Shown here: in pieces, positions 1 through 12,300 of the stretch
How positions within the stretch are numbered: position 1 is the first letter of the stretch
Layout of the letters: each line of letters starts with the position of its first letter
Source of the DNA: Edaphochlamys debaryana
Taxonomy: Eukaryota > Chlorophyta > Chlorophyceae > Chlamydomonadales
Direction of reading: 5' to 3'
Assembly: GCA_016858145.1 (NCBI GenBank)
Contig: JAEHOE010000010.1
Span: forward strand, 1,054,001 to 1,118,000
DNA length: 64,000 nt
Translations under genes and position numbers: made by a program
Notes under the pieces: generated by a model
Told to the model about the DNA's origin: nothing
What the model saw: only the letters and a program-made list of their open reading frames with translations
Database searches by the model: none

Positions 1-2970
1 CCCCATCCATGCATGCTACGCACTGCTCACCGCCGTGGCCACTGGCCACGGCACGGACCACGCAGCCACGCTCCTAACCCACCCCCGCTCCCGATAACCC
101 CGTTGTCCGCTCCCCGCCTGTGCCTCATCTCTGCGGACTCCCCGGCGGGAGAGGTGCAGGCGGGTCTTGGGCCAAGGCGCCAACCCCCACGTCAGCCCCG
201 CTCTGCAGGCGCCGTAGGCCGGCGCATGGGCGCCGCGCTGGCCAGTGTTGGTCGGCTGAGGAAGCAGGGGTGGTGGGCGAGCAGCGTGGCCGGCCCACGT
301 GATGCACTGCAGGGTACCGTATGCACAGGGGTGTGGGGTCACCGCTGGGATGGCAGAGCGGAAAAGCAGCTGCGACGAGCTTTTGGTGCCCTGTACCGTA
401 GTACTCTGAGACCAGGGCCCCGCACGGCATCCTACGCCCTGTCTCCAAGCCCCAAGCACCTGACACATGCCCCGCCTCCCTGCGCCTCCACCTGCCTCTA
501 CCTCCCCCTCCGTGGCTCCGGCAGGGATGCCAGGCCGTCGGCTCTCAGGCGGCCCACAAGGTGTCCCGACCCAGCTGAACCACACGTACGGAGGTGAGGT
601 AAACACTCCCGATCCGACACGGTCTGCAACGAGCGAGCGCACAGCGCCTCAACGCGGTCGCCAAGCTCCAGGCACCAGACATGAGCGCGCCCCGCCTCCC
701 CGCCCCGTCCTCGCGTGCAGGGGCCAGCCGCCAGCGCATGCCTCGGCATTAACACCGGCACGTCAGGGCCTGAGGGGAATGGCGCAGGGTCCAACAGAAG
801 CAGCAGCCGGGGAGTGGCGGAGTGCGCGCGGGGGAGTGCCGTGGGTTACGGCGATGTATGGCGGGTGGGCGGCACAAGACCTCTGGCGGAAACCTTGGCA
901 AGCCACGCAGGATTGTAAGCTGCAACCCACAGCCTAATTGGGCAAGGTGTCCGTGCGCTACTGTGCTGGTGCCGTAACCTGGAAGGTGGAACGCTTCGCG
1001 TGATCTTGTATAGCCGGCCGCATCGGTCCGGACCCAAGGGGTTGTTGGCACGCAGCCATCCCCCCGGGTCCTTGCCTCCCCCCATCATGCTTGCGCCATT
1101 TTTTGGGCTGAGTCCCCGGCGCTTAGCGATGCCACAAGCTTTAGTTTCCTTATCCCTATCGCGTGATTGAGAGCACGGAAACTTACCGTCTGGGAGCTCA
1201 ACCTCCACGCGCGTACTCAGCCAGGGTGTGTTGCTAGCTAACCTTGCACAATTCTGAGGGCAGTCGCGACACAGTGCACTCAGACATACATCATGCCTCA
1301 CCTGTACAGAGCTTGCCGAGAGGATCCAAAATCCGCTTTCAGAAATAAACACGAAGGGTTTATTGCAAAGTTATGGGTGCCCAAAGTTCTCGGTCGGTCG
1401 GGGGGGGGGGACTTTGGGAGGCTGTGTGGCGGGACTTTGTCACCGCGGCGTAGAGCAGCGCCCAGCATCATCCCACACGCCCTGAGCATGCAGCATGGCA
1501 AGAACTTATGCTGGCAAGTCACTGGTACCCTTCCAGCAGTCTTAGGGGGGCGGGACCGGTGGGACATGTCGGCATGCCGGGCCCCGGGCACACACGCGGC
1601 CACCCAAAGGCGTCTCCCAGGTGCTCCCGGAAGCCCGCCTTCCACTCCCGCGCCTCAGATCGCACAGTACTAGCAAACTAAAGCCCTGATATCGCCCCTC
1701 GGTGCCGAGCCGTTGGTCAAATGACGGGTCGGGGTCCGTGGCATGGTTGATGGTACCCGACCAACGTGGCCACCGGGAGTGCTGTGCGCGCCCATGGATA
1801 GAGCACACGATCAGCAGTCCAGCGAAACGCAAAAGGCATAAAATGGAGTACGTACAGGCCTTGTACGACAGTGTCGTACACTGTACGGGTCGGTCGGTCG
1901 GTCGTCAGTCCCGAGGGGTTGGGGAACCTTTTGGGCATGAGATCGGGCAACTTTGTTTGTACCCCCCCCCCCTGCTGCTGCTCGCATTCTGACCTCTTGC
2001 CAGCTTCTTGCTTCGCCCGGCCGCACTTGCCCATACACAGGTACGCACGGGCTATCTACCAGGCTATCTGGTGCGTGGCTCTCCTGCGCTGGCATGCGCC
2101 TTACCGCTTCAAAGCCGCACGCCAGTGGACTTGGAACGAACAACGGCAAGGAGCCACCCAGCCAGCGGGGCGGCGCAGGCATCACAGCCACTAGCAAAGT
2201 GTGTGGGGGGGCGGGGAGGCGCTGAGCTGCAGTGCCGCCAGTGCGTGCACACGGCCCCGGGTGCAGTGCGCCATGCGGCAACGCGGAGCACAAGCTGTGG
2301 GGCAGCTGTTGACCGGCTAAATGCGCGGCGTGCTCCCAGTGCAGAGCTGATGAAGAAGCTGGACATCGTTGAAGGATCGCTGCATCTGCGCTCTCGGGTC
2401 TCGGCTAGCGGGCTTTGGGGGGATGAGAAACGGGGGACGACCTTTGGGGGGGAGGTGATGCTTGGAGCTGTTTGGCTGGGGCTGCTGGCTTGCTGGGACG
2501 TGGCGAGAGGGGCGGCGCCGCCGTGCGCCAGCTCCTGACGCGTATGTGACTACATGGCTGCCTGCCTTACGCAGCGGGGAGGTGGGTGTGATGCCGTTCG
2601 CAGAGAGAGGGGGGGGGGGGTGACCGAGCCCTCTCTTCCCGGCCTCTTCCTTGCGGTTACCAGAGCCCGACTGGTTGCAACCCGACCGGCTGTCCTCCGC
2701 ATTCTGGTCCCTTGCACCCTTGCTGTTAATGCGTACTTTGTCCGCCGCGCGATGGCGGTCGGCCTCGGTCGGTGACACAAGTTCAGGTGCCGATGCGCCA
2801 ATGGGATCCCTGGTCGCCTTCGCCTTCGTGCCCTTGCAGGATGAGCGTGTGCGCATCCCGTGTACTGACCCTGGATGCACAACACAGACCTAAAGTGCCC
2901 GACAGCCTTGAACGCCGGATCGGACTGGCAGCTGCACGAGAGAAGTTTCACAGTCGGACTCGCGGAACCA
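1..2970. other. Intergenic, no gene recognised
   Basis: No open frame here has a recognisable domain, signal peptide or plausible chain of splice sites; the frames are the long chance ORFs expected in GC-rich DNA. Local features are short G tracts, a GGTC repeat near 1889-1905, a C tract near 1961-1970 and a perfect 19-bp palindrome at 1862-1880 (TGTACGACA, one G, TGTCGTACA). The last few hundred bases probably hold the promoter of the gene starting at 3142. Confidence 0.5.
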
Positions 2971-2977
2971 AACCCAA

Positions 2978-2983
2978 TATAAG
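2978..2983 (+). promoter_or_regulatory. Possible TATA box of metalloproteinase gene 1
   Basis: TATAAG lies about 160 bases upstream of the start codon at 3142, inside the string AATATAAGG. The surroundings are GC-rich, so an AT-rich motif here stands out. No transcript evidence is available. Confidence 0.4.
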
Positions 2984-3141
2984 GCCTCAGCCACTACCGC
3001 CGTGCAGCGTTGTTCTCCACAAATAGAGGTGAACAGCTAGTATTGTACTGATACTCTCGTCTTTCGGCGCTAGAGGTCAATCGTTACGCACTGCTCAACG
3101 CTGGAGCAGACGCCAGCCCGCTGGGGCTGACGCTTGGGACA

Positions 3142-6100
3142 ATGCACGCCCAGCGGCTTGCGCTGCTGGTGGCCGCTGCGGCTCTCCTCACAGGTGCGAA
3201 GCCTTACGTCGGCCCTTGACGAGCTCGTCGGCTTACGGTTCTGTCGCCTCAAACGTGCTCACAAGCCCTCTGTCTGCCGCGCAGTTGCCTCAGCTCAAGG
3301 GCAGTCAGGCAATGCACCAGGACAGCAGAAAAAGCTTCTTGGCCAGGGTGAGTATGTGCGGGCCCGCTCGGCGCTCTCGCGACCGCGTAGATTCACGTGG
3401 AAAGGCGACGACGGAAGGCACTGTAGTAGGGCGCTCGCGTAAGCGATTGGTCAGTTTGTGTCGATACCGTATAAGGAACGGGACAGCGACATCTCCTTCG
3501 TTTCTTGGGGGCGAGGGCTATTTGCCGGTGCATGCATATGACAACGCAGCGTTGACTGAAACGATCGCTGGAAGCGGCCTCTCGCAAGCACTTGGCGTGC
3601 TCACCCTCCCTCCCATCTTCACGTCCTCCTGACCGCAGGCTACCTCACCGCTGTCGATGGGCACCTTGGGGAGAGCGAGACGGAGTGGAACCTGATTGAC
3701 AGCCGTGGAAAGACGATCCACTCGTATGGCAAAGGCAAGGCCCCTCCCGCCAAGGACCGCAACGGGAATGGTCTGCAAGTGGGAGACCAAGTGGTCTCGG
3801 TAAGGACGGGGACGAGCTGGGCAGGGCTGGGCTGGGGCCACCGGGCGGCTTGGGCCTGTGTGGGCACGGACAAGGAGGGGTTACAGAGCCTTCAGTTTAA
3901 CAAAAGAGCAGGACGCTGACAGCCGCCCCATACCCTGCGTGCGTCCTTCAACCTGACCTTGCCTCACCTTCAACTTGCATCTAAAACCCGCCCGCTTTCA
4001 GGAGTGCACGTGGGACAACGTCACCCAGCAGTGCTCCTCCCTCACCAGCAGCGACTACCAGCTCCTCGGCAACCCGCTCCCTCCCCCCGCCTCCGGGATG
4101 AGCCAGAAGCTGCTGATCCTGATCGCCAACAACCCCACCTGCCTGCCCAACCCCCTGGACGCTGGTATAACGATCGACCAAGTCCGCACCAAGTACTTCG
4201 GAGCTGACGGCACGGGCACAGCGCAGGGTGAGGGTGGGCTCTTTCCAAGCCGGCTTACGTGCTGTCAGCTTGCTCGCCTATTGCCTCAACCCCGCTTGCT
4301 CCGCTTTCGTCCGAAGGCTGTGTGGCGAGGACCGTCTCGGACTGCTCGTACGGCAACATCCAGATGGATCCGGTCAACTCGAAAATCGACTTCGTGGTCC
4401 CCGGCTGCTGGTGAGCTTACGGCAGCCTCCCATGTTGGCATTAGAGCTGGGGGCCGCTGGGCATTTTGTTGACACCATGGTCTACCTATCCATTCAGGAA
4501 CACGTCGATCTGCGAGGGCTACTACACCATTGATGGTTTCATGCGGAATGCGGCCACGGCAAAGGGCATTGATCTCACCAAATATGACCGCTACCACTGG
4601 GTGAGTGCGGGAGGGCACATGCGTTTTGCTTGGCGCGACTTGGCGTGCAGGCCGTCTAACGGGATGCGCGCTCCGGTCCTGGCCAGTCTCCTAACGCACG
4701 CTCCGTGCCCTGCGGTATCCCTGTCCCCCGCCAGATTGTGAGGGGCTGGAACTGCGGCTGGTCGGGTGCTGCTCAGACGCCCGGCACCGTTGTCTGGATG
4801 CAGCCCTGGGGCCTGGACACGGTCGCCCTGTATCAGGAGGTGAGCGGTGCGCGCGGCGGGCTCGCGGACCGTGTCACGGCTGGACCTTGTCCCGCGGGCT
4901 GACAGCTGTACCCAAAACATGTCCGCTGCCGTGCCCTCAGCCCATCCACCACTACTACCGCTGGCACGGCTACGGAGCGACCGCCACAAGTAACGGAGCC
5001 TCGGTCGAGTACAAGGACCCAACTACCTTTATGGGCAACGGCTGGGGCTGCCCCTCAGCCCCGGAGCTGGTGGGTTCATGGTGCCACACGGGGAAGCAGG
5101 GACCGTCACGATAACCATTGCCTGTGGTGGTTATCTCGGCCTCACCTCATGCCGTCTTTGTCGTTCCCTCCCAGGCCACCATGGGTTGGGCGTCCGCCGC
5201 CGTCGGCGCGGGCAACCTCAACCGCGATACCGTGCGTGCTGGCCCCGGCTTCACCGGCCCCTTCAACCTGCCCGCCACCTACCTCACCGGAGCGGGCGCC
5301 TACGTCCGCATGCGCCCCGACTGGCTGCCCAACTACTACCTGTCTGACGGCATCACCATCAACACCGTGCAGCCCAACCGCAACCTCTACTTCGCAGTCC
5401 GCGTGGGTCTGGAGGCAGACTACCGGACTGCCGGCGCGCTGCACGACCGCTCGGTGAGGCCTTGACGAAGGCAAGGCACGGTGGCAAGGTGAAGCCTCGA
5501 GTCCCTGCAAGAACATATGGGGAAGGGAGGCGGGTCCGGTGCACCGCTCACTGGAGCCTACCTGTTCTTGAACCTGCCTGCATCCTGCTGCTCCACCTTC
5601 CCGCCCTCCCGCAGCTCAACATTCACGACGTGCAAGCCGATCGTGACGTTGACCCGCTCGCCGTCAAGATGAGCAACAACCGCATGTGCAACTTCACAAC
5701 CTACGCTAAGCCCAACACGCGCTCCGTCCTGACGAGGTACCAGGTGAGCTGGGGTGGGTGTGAGGTGTGGTTCCGCACCTGGGCTGGTCGCGCGCGCCGC
5801 ATCCTCTCGCTCGGGGCCCCTGACTCCACCCGCCCCTCCCCTTCCCCCTCAGCTGGTGGTCTACACGGGCAACTTCATCGGCGACAAGCAGTCCATCCTG
5901 CCCACCTATTTCTGCCGTTACTCGGCCTCCGACGCCGAGTGCCCCACGCTGGCGACTGTGCTCGGTGGCGTCACGCCGACTAACTCTCCTCCTTCGCCTC
6001 CCCCGAGGCCTCCGCCTCCGGTACTGGGTTCGCCCCCGCCGCCCCCGCCCCCGCCGCCCCGGCTGCCCAGCCCGCCTCCTCCCCCAAGCCCGCCGCCCCG

Positions 6101-6500
6101 CCCTCCGCCGTCTCCGCCGCCACGTCCCAGCCCCCGGCCCCCGTCTCCTGCACCCCGGCCGCCGCCCCCGCCGCCACGCCCTCCTCCGCCGAGCCCGCCG
6201 CCTCCTGCCCTGTCTCCTCCACCCCCGCCCCCCTGCGTCGCCAGAGGGAAGATCAAGTGCCCCAAGCCCTCGGTCAACGCACCGCCTGTGAGCCCCACGC
6301 GGCCCAACCGCCCACCCTACAAGCCCGCCCGCCCCACCCGCCCGCCCCGCTCCCCGCCCAAGCCTCCCATGACCCCCATGCTCCCGACCAAGCCCCCCAA
6401 GGCCCCCAAGCGGCCCCGCGGCGCGCCCAAGCCCCCGCGGCCACCGAAGAAGCGGCCCGGAAAGAAGCACCGGAAGTCGCCTCCCCCGCCTCCACAGTAG
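3142..6500 (+). CDS. Secreted VMP/gametolysin-like metalloproteinase (peptidase M11), copy 1
   Basis: Eleven exons, phase checked, 662 aa: 3142-3193, 3285-3347, 3639-3799, 4002-4227, 4317-4410, 4498-4600, 4735-4839, 4941-5069, 5175-5453, 5615-5743, 5853-6500. The start begins a clean signal peptide (MHAQRLALLVAAAALLTG, cut near VASAQ). The zinc site is QEPIHHYYRWH at residues 267-277, with Gln for the first His and Tyr where the M11 consensus HEXXHXXGXXH has Gly. It is split by intron 7 just after QE. A Met-turn-like EYKDPTTFMG follows, Met about 299. After the catalytic region comes a PPSPPP/PPPRPP rod, expected to be hydroxyproline-glycosylated, then a basic Pro/Lys/Arg tail. By family, M11 enzymes act on the algal extracellular matrix (gametolysin lyses walls; Volvox VMPs are matrix proteinases). 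Activity with Gln is inferred, not shown. Exon 5 uses the acceptor CGAAG. Confidence 0.9.
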
Positions 6501-7385
6501 AATGGCCAGGATGGTCGCGGCAGTGCTTAGCTATGTGGGAACATCGCGAGGCCGCATGGAGGCTTCCGCAAACTAAGGCTTGGTCGAGGCATGCCCGGGG
6601 CACGGGTTGGGGCGCGGCTGTGCTTTTGCAGGGCCTGCACCTGCGGCCAGCAGCTGGAGGTGGAGGCGGAGCAGGAGCAGTCCGAGTGAGGCCAACGGAA
6701 GGAAGGGCCTCCATTCAAACGCCATGGGTAGCTCACGTCTGGCTTACGTCTGGCTTACGTCTAGAACCGGACCTGCAACTTAGCTCTCTTTTGCGCCCTT
6801 AATAATTTCTTATACTTGCCGTGAGGCGCTCCCTGCGCGTGTGCCCCTGCGCCGGCCCACCATTCGTGGAAAGGCAGGGGCTGTTCGTCGCACAGGGTGA
6901 TTCATGTCGCGTAAACCAATGCGCTTTGTTCATATCACGGGATGCAGTGTTGCAATGCAGTGATGGCGCCCGGCTGAAATTTGCCGCGCATTGCTGGTCC
7001 CTTTGGTCACGAGGGAGTGAGTTCATGCATGTGCACGCGCCAGTGGACATGTCACAAAGAGAGTAGATGCCAGGATTGGGAAGAAGCTGCATTCAACCGT
7101 GTGTGCCTGACTGACGATCCATTTGCGGAACAGCAGGGCGCTGCGGAGCGATCCTACAGCCGTGGTTCGTGGGCACACTTGATGTGTGATTTGCAGGGTG
7201 TTGATAGGAGCTGTTGGGCGACTTGGGCCCCTCTCGCCGCTGTTCCGCGGCTGGGGAAAGTTCGCGCGAAGTGGGCGGGCGGTCAGGGACCCTCAGCCGA
7301 GTTTGGTGTGAGCCCGCGTTCATACCATGCGTCTTGTGGCCTCCCGTCGGGTTTGTCACATTGATGTGCTTGGTTTGCCCCTAAC

Positions 7386-7390
7386 TGTAA
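7386..7390 (+). promoter_or_regulatory. Probable polyadenylation signal TGTAA, copy 1
   Basis: TGTAA, the standard volvocine polyadenylation signal, lies about 890 bases after the stop codon in ACTGTAAATACCC. The same context is conserved after copy 2 at 14326, which supports function. Confidence 0.6.
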
Positions 7391-7746
7391 ATACCCGAGT
7401 TGGTTTGCTGGGGTGCGGCCTCGCTAAGGGATTGGTCGACGAGGCAAGGTCTCCTAGTCCATGATGCGTGAAGCTATGGCTGCAGCGTCGGAACTTGCAC
7501 AGGCTTTGCCGCTGTCCTGTTCACGCGTAGACAGCAGGAGTAAGATCCTGTGGAGACTGGAGACTTGCGTCAGAGTTCTAGCATACCATCTATTACCAGC
7601 CGTGGCTCGGTTGCTGGTGTTCCAAAGCCAACGCTGGCTGAATGTTGCGCCGGGAGCCCACACACGCCCCTTCCCCCCTCAGCTTTCGCTGATTGCTGAC
7701 TGACCTGTGTGCCTGGGCGCCCCCACCCCCATCAGCCTCTGTAACC

Positions 7747-7769
7747 CTCTCTCTCTCTCTCTCTCTCTC
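7747..7769. repeat. (CT)n microsatellite
   Basis: About eleven uninterrupted CT dinucleotides in the spacer between copies 1 and 2. It lies in a segment missing from the paralogous spacer. Confidence 0.9.
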
Positions 7770-7822
7770 CTGGCGAAAGGCACCACCAAGCTGGCACGTG
7801 CCACCACACTGCCACCGCCGTC

Positions 7823-8008
7823 ATGGCCGCTACGCGCCACCGCCCGCAGTACCTCGATCCCGCTCGCGTGCTGTACAGAGTCACCCGCCGCGACAACGGC
7901 CCTGCCCCAAGCCCCGCTTGCCACTTTCACCCGGCGAGCCTGCGGGACTTGAAGATGGAAACGGAGACCCTCATGGTTGAGGTGAGCCTTGGGGACAAAC
8001 CGCTGTGA
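7823..8008 (+). other. Short ORF of unknown nature, possible exon or gene fragment
   Basis: A 61-aa frame begins MAATRHRPQYLDPARVLYRV and runs into a good donor, GTGAGC, at 7982. Its composition is less biased than the surrounding chance frames. It lies in a stretch absent from the paralogous spacer downstream of copy 2. I recognise no family and cannot find a second exon, so it could equally be a remnant or chance. Confidence 0.2.
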
Positions 8009-8616
8009 CCTGTGAGAGACTGCGCTGGCGGCCGCGGCGGCGTGGCACGGTTAGCGCAGCAGCACAGCCGAGGAGGCGGACTGCCGTTGCAGGAGATGAC
8101 GCACACTACACGTCGCGGTGTGTTGTTGGCCGGTACGTTACTACGTTTGGCCGGTATGTTGGCCCTTATGGGGGCCTATGGGGGCCAGGGCGATCAGATG
8201 GCCACAAGGAAGGGGCCCATGGGCGGGGGGTTTGACGAGAACAACGTGGCCAGAAGCCGCATCGCATAGGTGAAGCAGCCGCGCACGAGACGGGCATGTC
8301 GAACCCCTGAGCTGCCAAGCCACGGCGTTCAGCTGCCGTGCACCCCTCTGGGGTCCCTCATTGTAACCACCGAGGACTGAGCTGCGAGGACCCCCATGGG
8401 CGGGGGGGCCCTCCGCGTGTGCGGCGGTGCATGCCCTGCATGGGTCCAGCGTCCAGGTGACCGGCCTGAGGCCCCTTTTGGCATACCGGTTTGTAGGCTA
8501 TTCTCCTCAAATGCTCAGCCACAGGCTGACGTCACACGCTTGCAGATAGGTGTTGAAGCTGCTTGCAGTCTTGCACAACAAACTCTGGATGGCTGGAACC
8601 AAGCGTGCCTCGTGGT

Positions 8617-9158
8617 CAGTGTTGCTATCTTAGTGCGGAAGTGCGGGGGAGTGAGGCCATCCCGCACTTTTGGTGACGGAACGAGCCCTCGAGTGCGGAA
8701 GCGCCCGCACTCTTGTAGCAAACTTTGGTTACAAGTGCGGCCCGCGCCGGCACTTGTTGGCCCTTCTGGCGGCTCAAGTGCGGGGGGACCCCAACCCCTG
8801 GGGGGCCCACCGAACGGGCGCGGCCAGCCGGGCAGGCATTCCCTGCCCACCCCAGCCGTCCAGCCCACATCTCACACACTTGCAGCATGCACTGCGGGGT
8901 TGCGCTATATTTCAGACCCCCAGTTGCCAACCTCCGCTTGTAACAGGCCTTCTGAACGCCGCGCCCTCGGCAGCGCCTTCCGCCGCATACCACCTCACCA
9001 TCCCGCATTTTCTGGCGGCAAGGGCTAGCCAAGTGCGGGCGCACGTTTGGGGCCGCCAAGGGCCACGAAGTGCGGTCCGCTTTCGCACTTTTGGGCTTGG
9101 ACCCGGGGTCCGGGTGCGGGACCTCCCGCACTTCGCCCCAGGGAAGATAGCAACACTG
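8617..9158 (+). mobile_element. hAT-type MITE, copy A (542 bp)
   Basis: The ends are perfect 15-bp terminal inverted repeats, CAGTGTTGCTATCTT and its complement. They are flanked by an exact 8-bp target duplication, CTCGTGGT, at 8609-8616 and 9159-9166. An 8-bp duplication and CAG-type ends are hallmarks of the hAT superfamily. The interior holds many AGTGCGG/CCGCACT motifs in both orientations, like subterminal transposase-binding repeats, and no transposase, so the element is non-autonomous. A second copy in the opposite orientation is at 60812-61385. The paralogous spacer near 14990-15030 has no such insertion. Confidence 0.9.
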
Positions 9159-9304
9159 CTCGTGGTGCCTCATGCCATGACCTGCAGGTTCACGTTCTTT
9201 CCAGCTGAGGGGCCTAGGACCTTAAGAACACAGTGGCAAGCGAGGCTGAGGAGGCCAACCGTGGGCAACGCGTCCGCAGGTGCTAGAGGTGAAGGATTGC
9301 GCGT

Positions 9305-12300
9305 CAGGTAGGCGGGTTTGACGGGGTCTGGCGGATGTGCGACCGATAGAGTGAGACCTGGCGGACGGACTTTACGAGACTCTCTACACCCCAGTGACGA
9401 CTCTGCACGCCCATTACCTGCACTTGGCATCAAGCAACTCTACTTCCGAGTCGAAGAGTTGGCGCGTCGCAGCTGAAGAGTGCTCCAGCTTTTGGAGCAG
9501 GTTGTAAGCACGCCGTCAAAAGACCACCGACTGGCGAAGGAGCCTCATGAGCAAGGCCCAAGGAGGTGAGAGGCATCGCGGCTGCTGGTTCGTAGGTAGA
9601 GACGCCAGCCGGCAGCAGCCAACGCGGCGATGCACGACATGAAGGCCGAGCTCCCGGCGAGCCATCCAAGGCTTGAGCCCAAACCTCACAACCACTCTAC
9701 TGACCAGTCCGCATCCACCAGTCCTCCTGTTTGTCACACGCACACCTGACCACTAAGAGTCGCAGCTCAAGTGGTTGCTTGGGTCGACGGCCCACTCGTA
9801 GCCGGCGCGGCGCCGGCCGGCAGGATGGGCCGAATGGCGTTGGGCACAACGCTGCTCATTGCAGTTGCGCTGATTTCAGGTGAGTTCTGTGAGCCCGGCC
9901 CCTGGTGACGACATTCCTCACTCTCGGGACCCGAAAGTTCGACTGAGCCAGCCGGGTCGTTTCGCTGACACGCAACTGCTGCTACTTTATCTGTTCAGGT
10001 GTTCATGCGCAAGGGCAGTCAGGCAACGCCCCGGGGCAACAAAAAAAGCTGCTCGGTCAGGGTGAGCTGCCCGTGCAGCGCGCTGGAAGGCGGCGCGTAA
10101 CGTAGAGCTTACTCTCATCACTACGTCAACCTCACCAGGGTAGCGGGTCTGGAGCTGCGGTGGCGAGCATTCGGCCCTAAGACTTCTGCCTGCCTGCCTG
10201 GGCCACGGCTATGTAAAGAGTAGTGCGTCATGTCGTTACCTTGGCGCAACACTGGCTGCGTGTGACGACTGGAGCATCGGCCTAGGCCCCGCCGGTTAGC
10301 CCTCGGTTGGAACAGGGGGAACAACAACAAAGCAAAGCTCCGTATCTATACGCTAGCTTATATCCGGCGGCTGGGGGGCGTGCACCCTCCTCGTCGTCAC
10401 TAGTGACGACCGCCACCGAAACCCTCTCGGCCCTGTCGCCCTAAGCGGCCCCGTGCATCCCTCCCAACCTGTGCGGCCGGAAAGCGCTGCCTCCGATCCT
10501 CCCCAGCCCGCGCCGCTGCTGCAAACGGGACCCTCTGCCACGTGCCGCCCCGCCTGCCCGCAGGCTACTTGGCCTCTGTCGACGGTCACCTGGGCGAGAG
10601 CGAGTGGGAGTACAACCTGGTCGACAGCCGCGGCAGGACCATCTACTCTTACGGCAAGGGCAAGCCCCCGCCTGCCAAGGACAAAAACGGCAAAGACCTG
10701 CAGATGGGCGATGAGGTTATCTCGGTAGGCAACAGGGTGCTGTCTGGGTACAGGTGTGAATGTGTAGGAACAAATCGGGGCTGGTTCTGTGTGCCTCGGG
10801 TTCAGGGTGCACGAGGGGGTGTGTGCCTAGGCTGCACTGACCCACGCCCTCCCCTGGCCTCCAAACCTTTCTGCTTGCAGGAGTGCACGTACGACAACGT
10901 CACCCAGCAGTGCTCCTCCCTCACCAGCAGCGACTACGAGCTCCTCAGCAGGCCTGCCCCGCCCGTTGCCTCCCCGATCGGCCAGAAGCTGCTGATCCTG
11001 ATCAACAACAACCCCAGCTGCCTGCCCAACCCCCTGGACCCAGGGGGCCTTACGATCGACGCAGTCCGTACCAAGTACTTCGGAAGCGACGGCAAAGGCA
11101 CCCAGCAGGGTAAGAGAGGCTCTTCTCCAGGTTGTTGGAGGGTTGGGCGCGTTAGCTAGCTTGTCCGCAAGGGCTTGTACTGGGGGCCGTCGGTCACATC
11201 GTCTGCATTCTTAGCACGGTGTGCACATTGCTGGCTGACACACGCCCGCCTGCCCATCCCCACGCGCTTTCAGGTTGCGTTGCGAGAACCATAGAGGACT
11301 GCTCGTACGGCAACGTCAAGATGGATCCAGTCAACTCGTACATAGACTTCGTGGTCCCCGGCTGCTGGTGCGTGTACGGCAGCCTCCCACGTTGGCATGG
11401 GAGCTACGGGGGCCGCTGGGCATTGTGTTGACGCCATGGCTTATCTATCCACCCAGGAACACGTCGATCTGCGAGGGCTACTACACCATTGATGGGTTCA
11501 TGCGGAATGCGGCCACGGCAAAGGGCATTGACCTGACCAAGTATGACCGCTACCACTGGGTGAGTGCGGGAGGGCGAAGGCGTCAGGCCTAGCAGATCTC
11601 CTCTCGATGCGTCTTGCTTGGCGTGCAGGCCGTCTAACGGGCTACACACCCCGGTCCTGGCCAGTCTCCTCACGCTCGCTCCCTGCCCTGCTCTGCTCCC
11701 TGTCCCCCGCCAGATTGTGAGGGGCTGGAACTGCGGCTGGTCGGGTGCTGCTCAGACGCCCGGCACGATTGTCTGGATGCAGCCCTGGGGCCTGGACACG
11801 GTCGCTCTGTATCAGGAGGTGAGCGGTGCGGAGGGCTCACGCTCGGTGTCCTGCGATCAGCCAGCCCCTCTCCTACTAGTCTACTACTGCTGACACCTAA
11901 AAGTGCATGTGACCCCGGTCGTGCCCTCAGCCCGTCCACCACTACTACCGCTGGCACGGTTACGGTGCCACTGCGACCAGCGCCGGAGCCTCGATTGAGT
12001 ACAAGGACCCGACTACCTTCATGGGCAACGGCTGGGCATGTCCCTCCGCCCCGGAGCTGGTGGGCCTGGAAGGGATTGTCACACCGACCTGATGTGCCGC
12101 ACGCGAGATTACTGCGGCACAACAACCAGGGCAGCCATCGTGCCATCCCAAGGATCTAGCTCTCACCCGGTCTTTGTCGTTCCCTCCCAGGCCACCATGG
12201 GCTGGGCTTCCGCCGCCAACAACGCAGGCAACCTCAACCGCGATACAGTGCCTGCTGGCCCGGGCTTCGCTGGACCGTTCAAGCTCCCCGCCACCTACAT

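Larger units (their letters stand above)
6501..9824. other. Spacer between metalloproteinase copies 1 and 2
   Basis: The first part is 3' UTR of copy 1. Stretches here are diverged copies of the spacer at 13589-15681: for example the block around 6840-6910 matches that around 13815-13885 (shared CGCCGGCCCACCATTCGTGG). The two spacers therefore come from one ancestral spacer. This one is longer because it carries the MITE at 8617-9158 and about 250 bases near 7810-8060 that are absent in the other. Tandem CTGGCTTACGT units lie near 6731-6765. Confidence 0.6.

Noticed and set aside
13..1051. Overlapping ORFs on both strands near the left end
   Set aside because: GC-rich chance frames with no domain, signal peptide or splice chain.
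5706..6470. Minus-strand Gly/Arg-rich ORF of 254 aa
   Set aside because: Shadow of the Pro-rich tail of metalloproteinase copy 1; the same applies to minus frames at 13075-13395 and 18953-19561.
8396..9311. ORFs of 117-213 aa across the MITE
   Set aside because: They lie in the inverted-repeat element and do not resemble a transposase.
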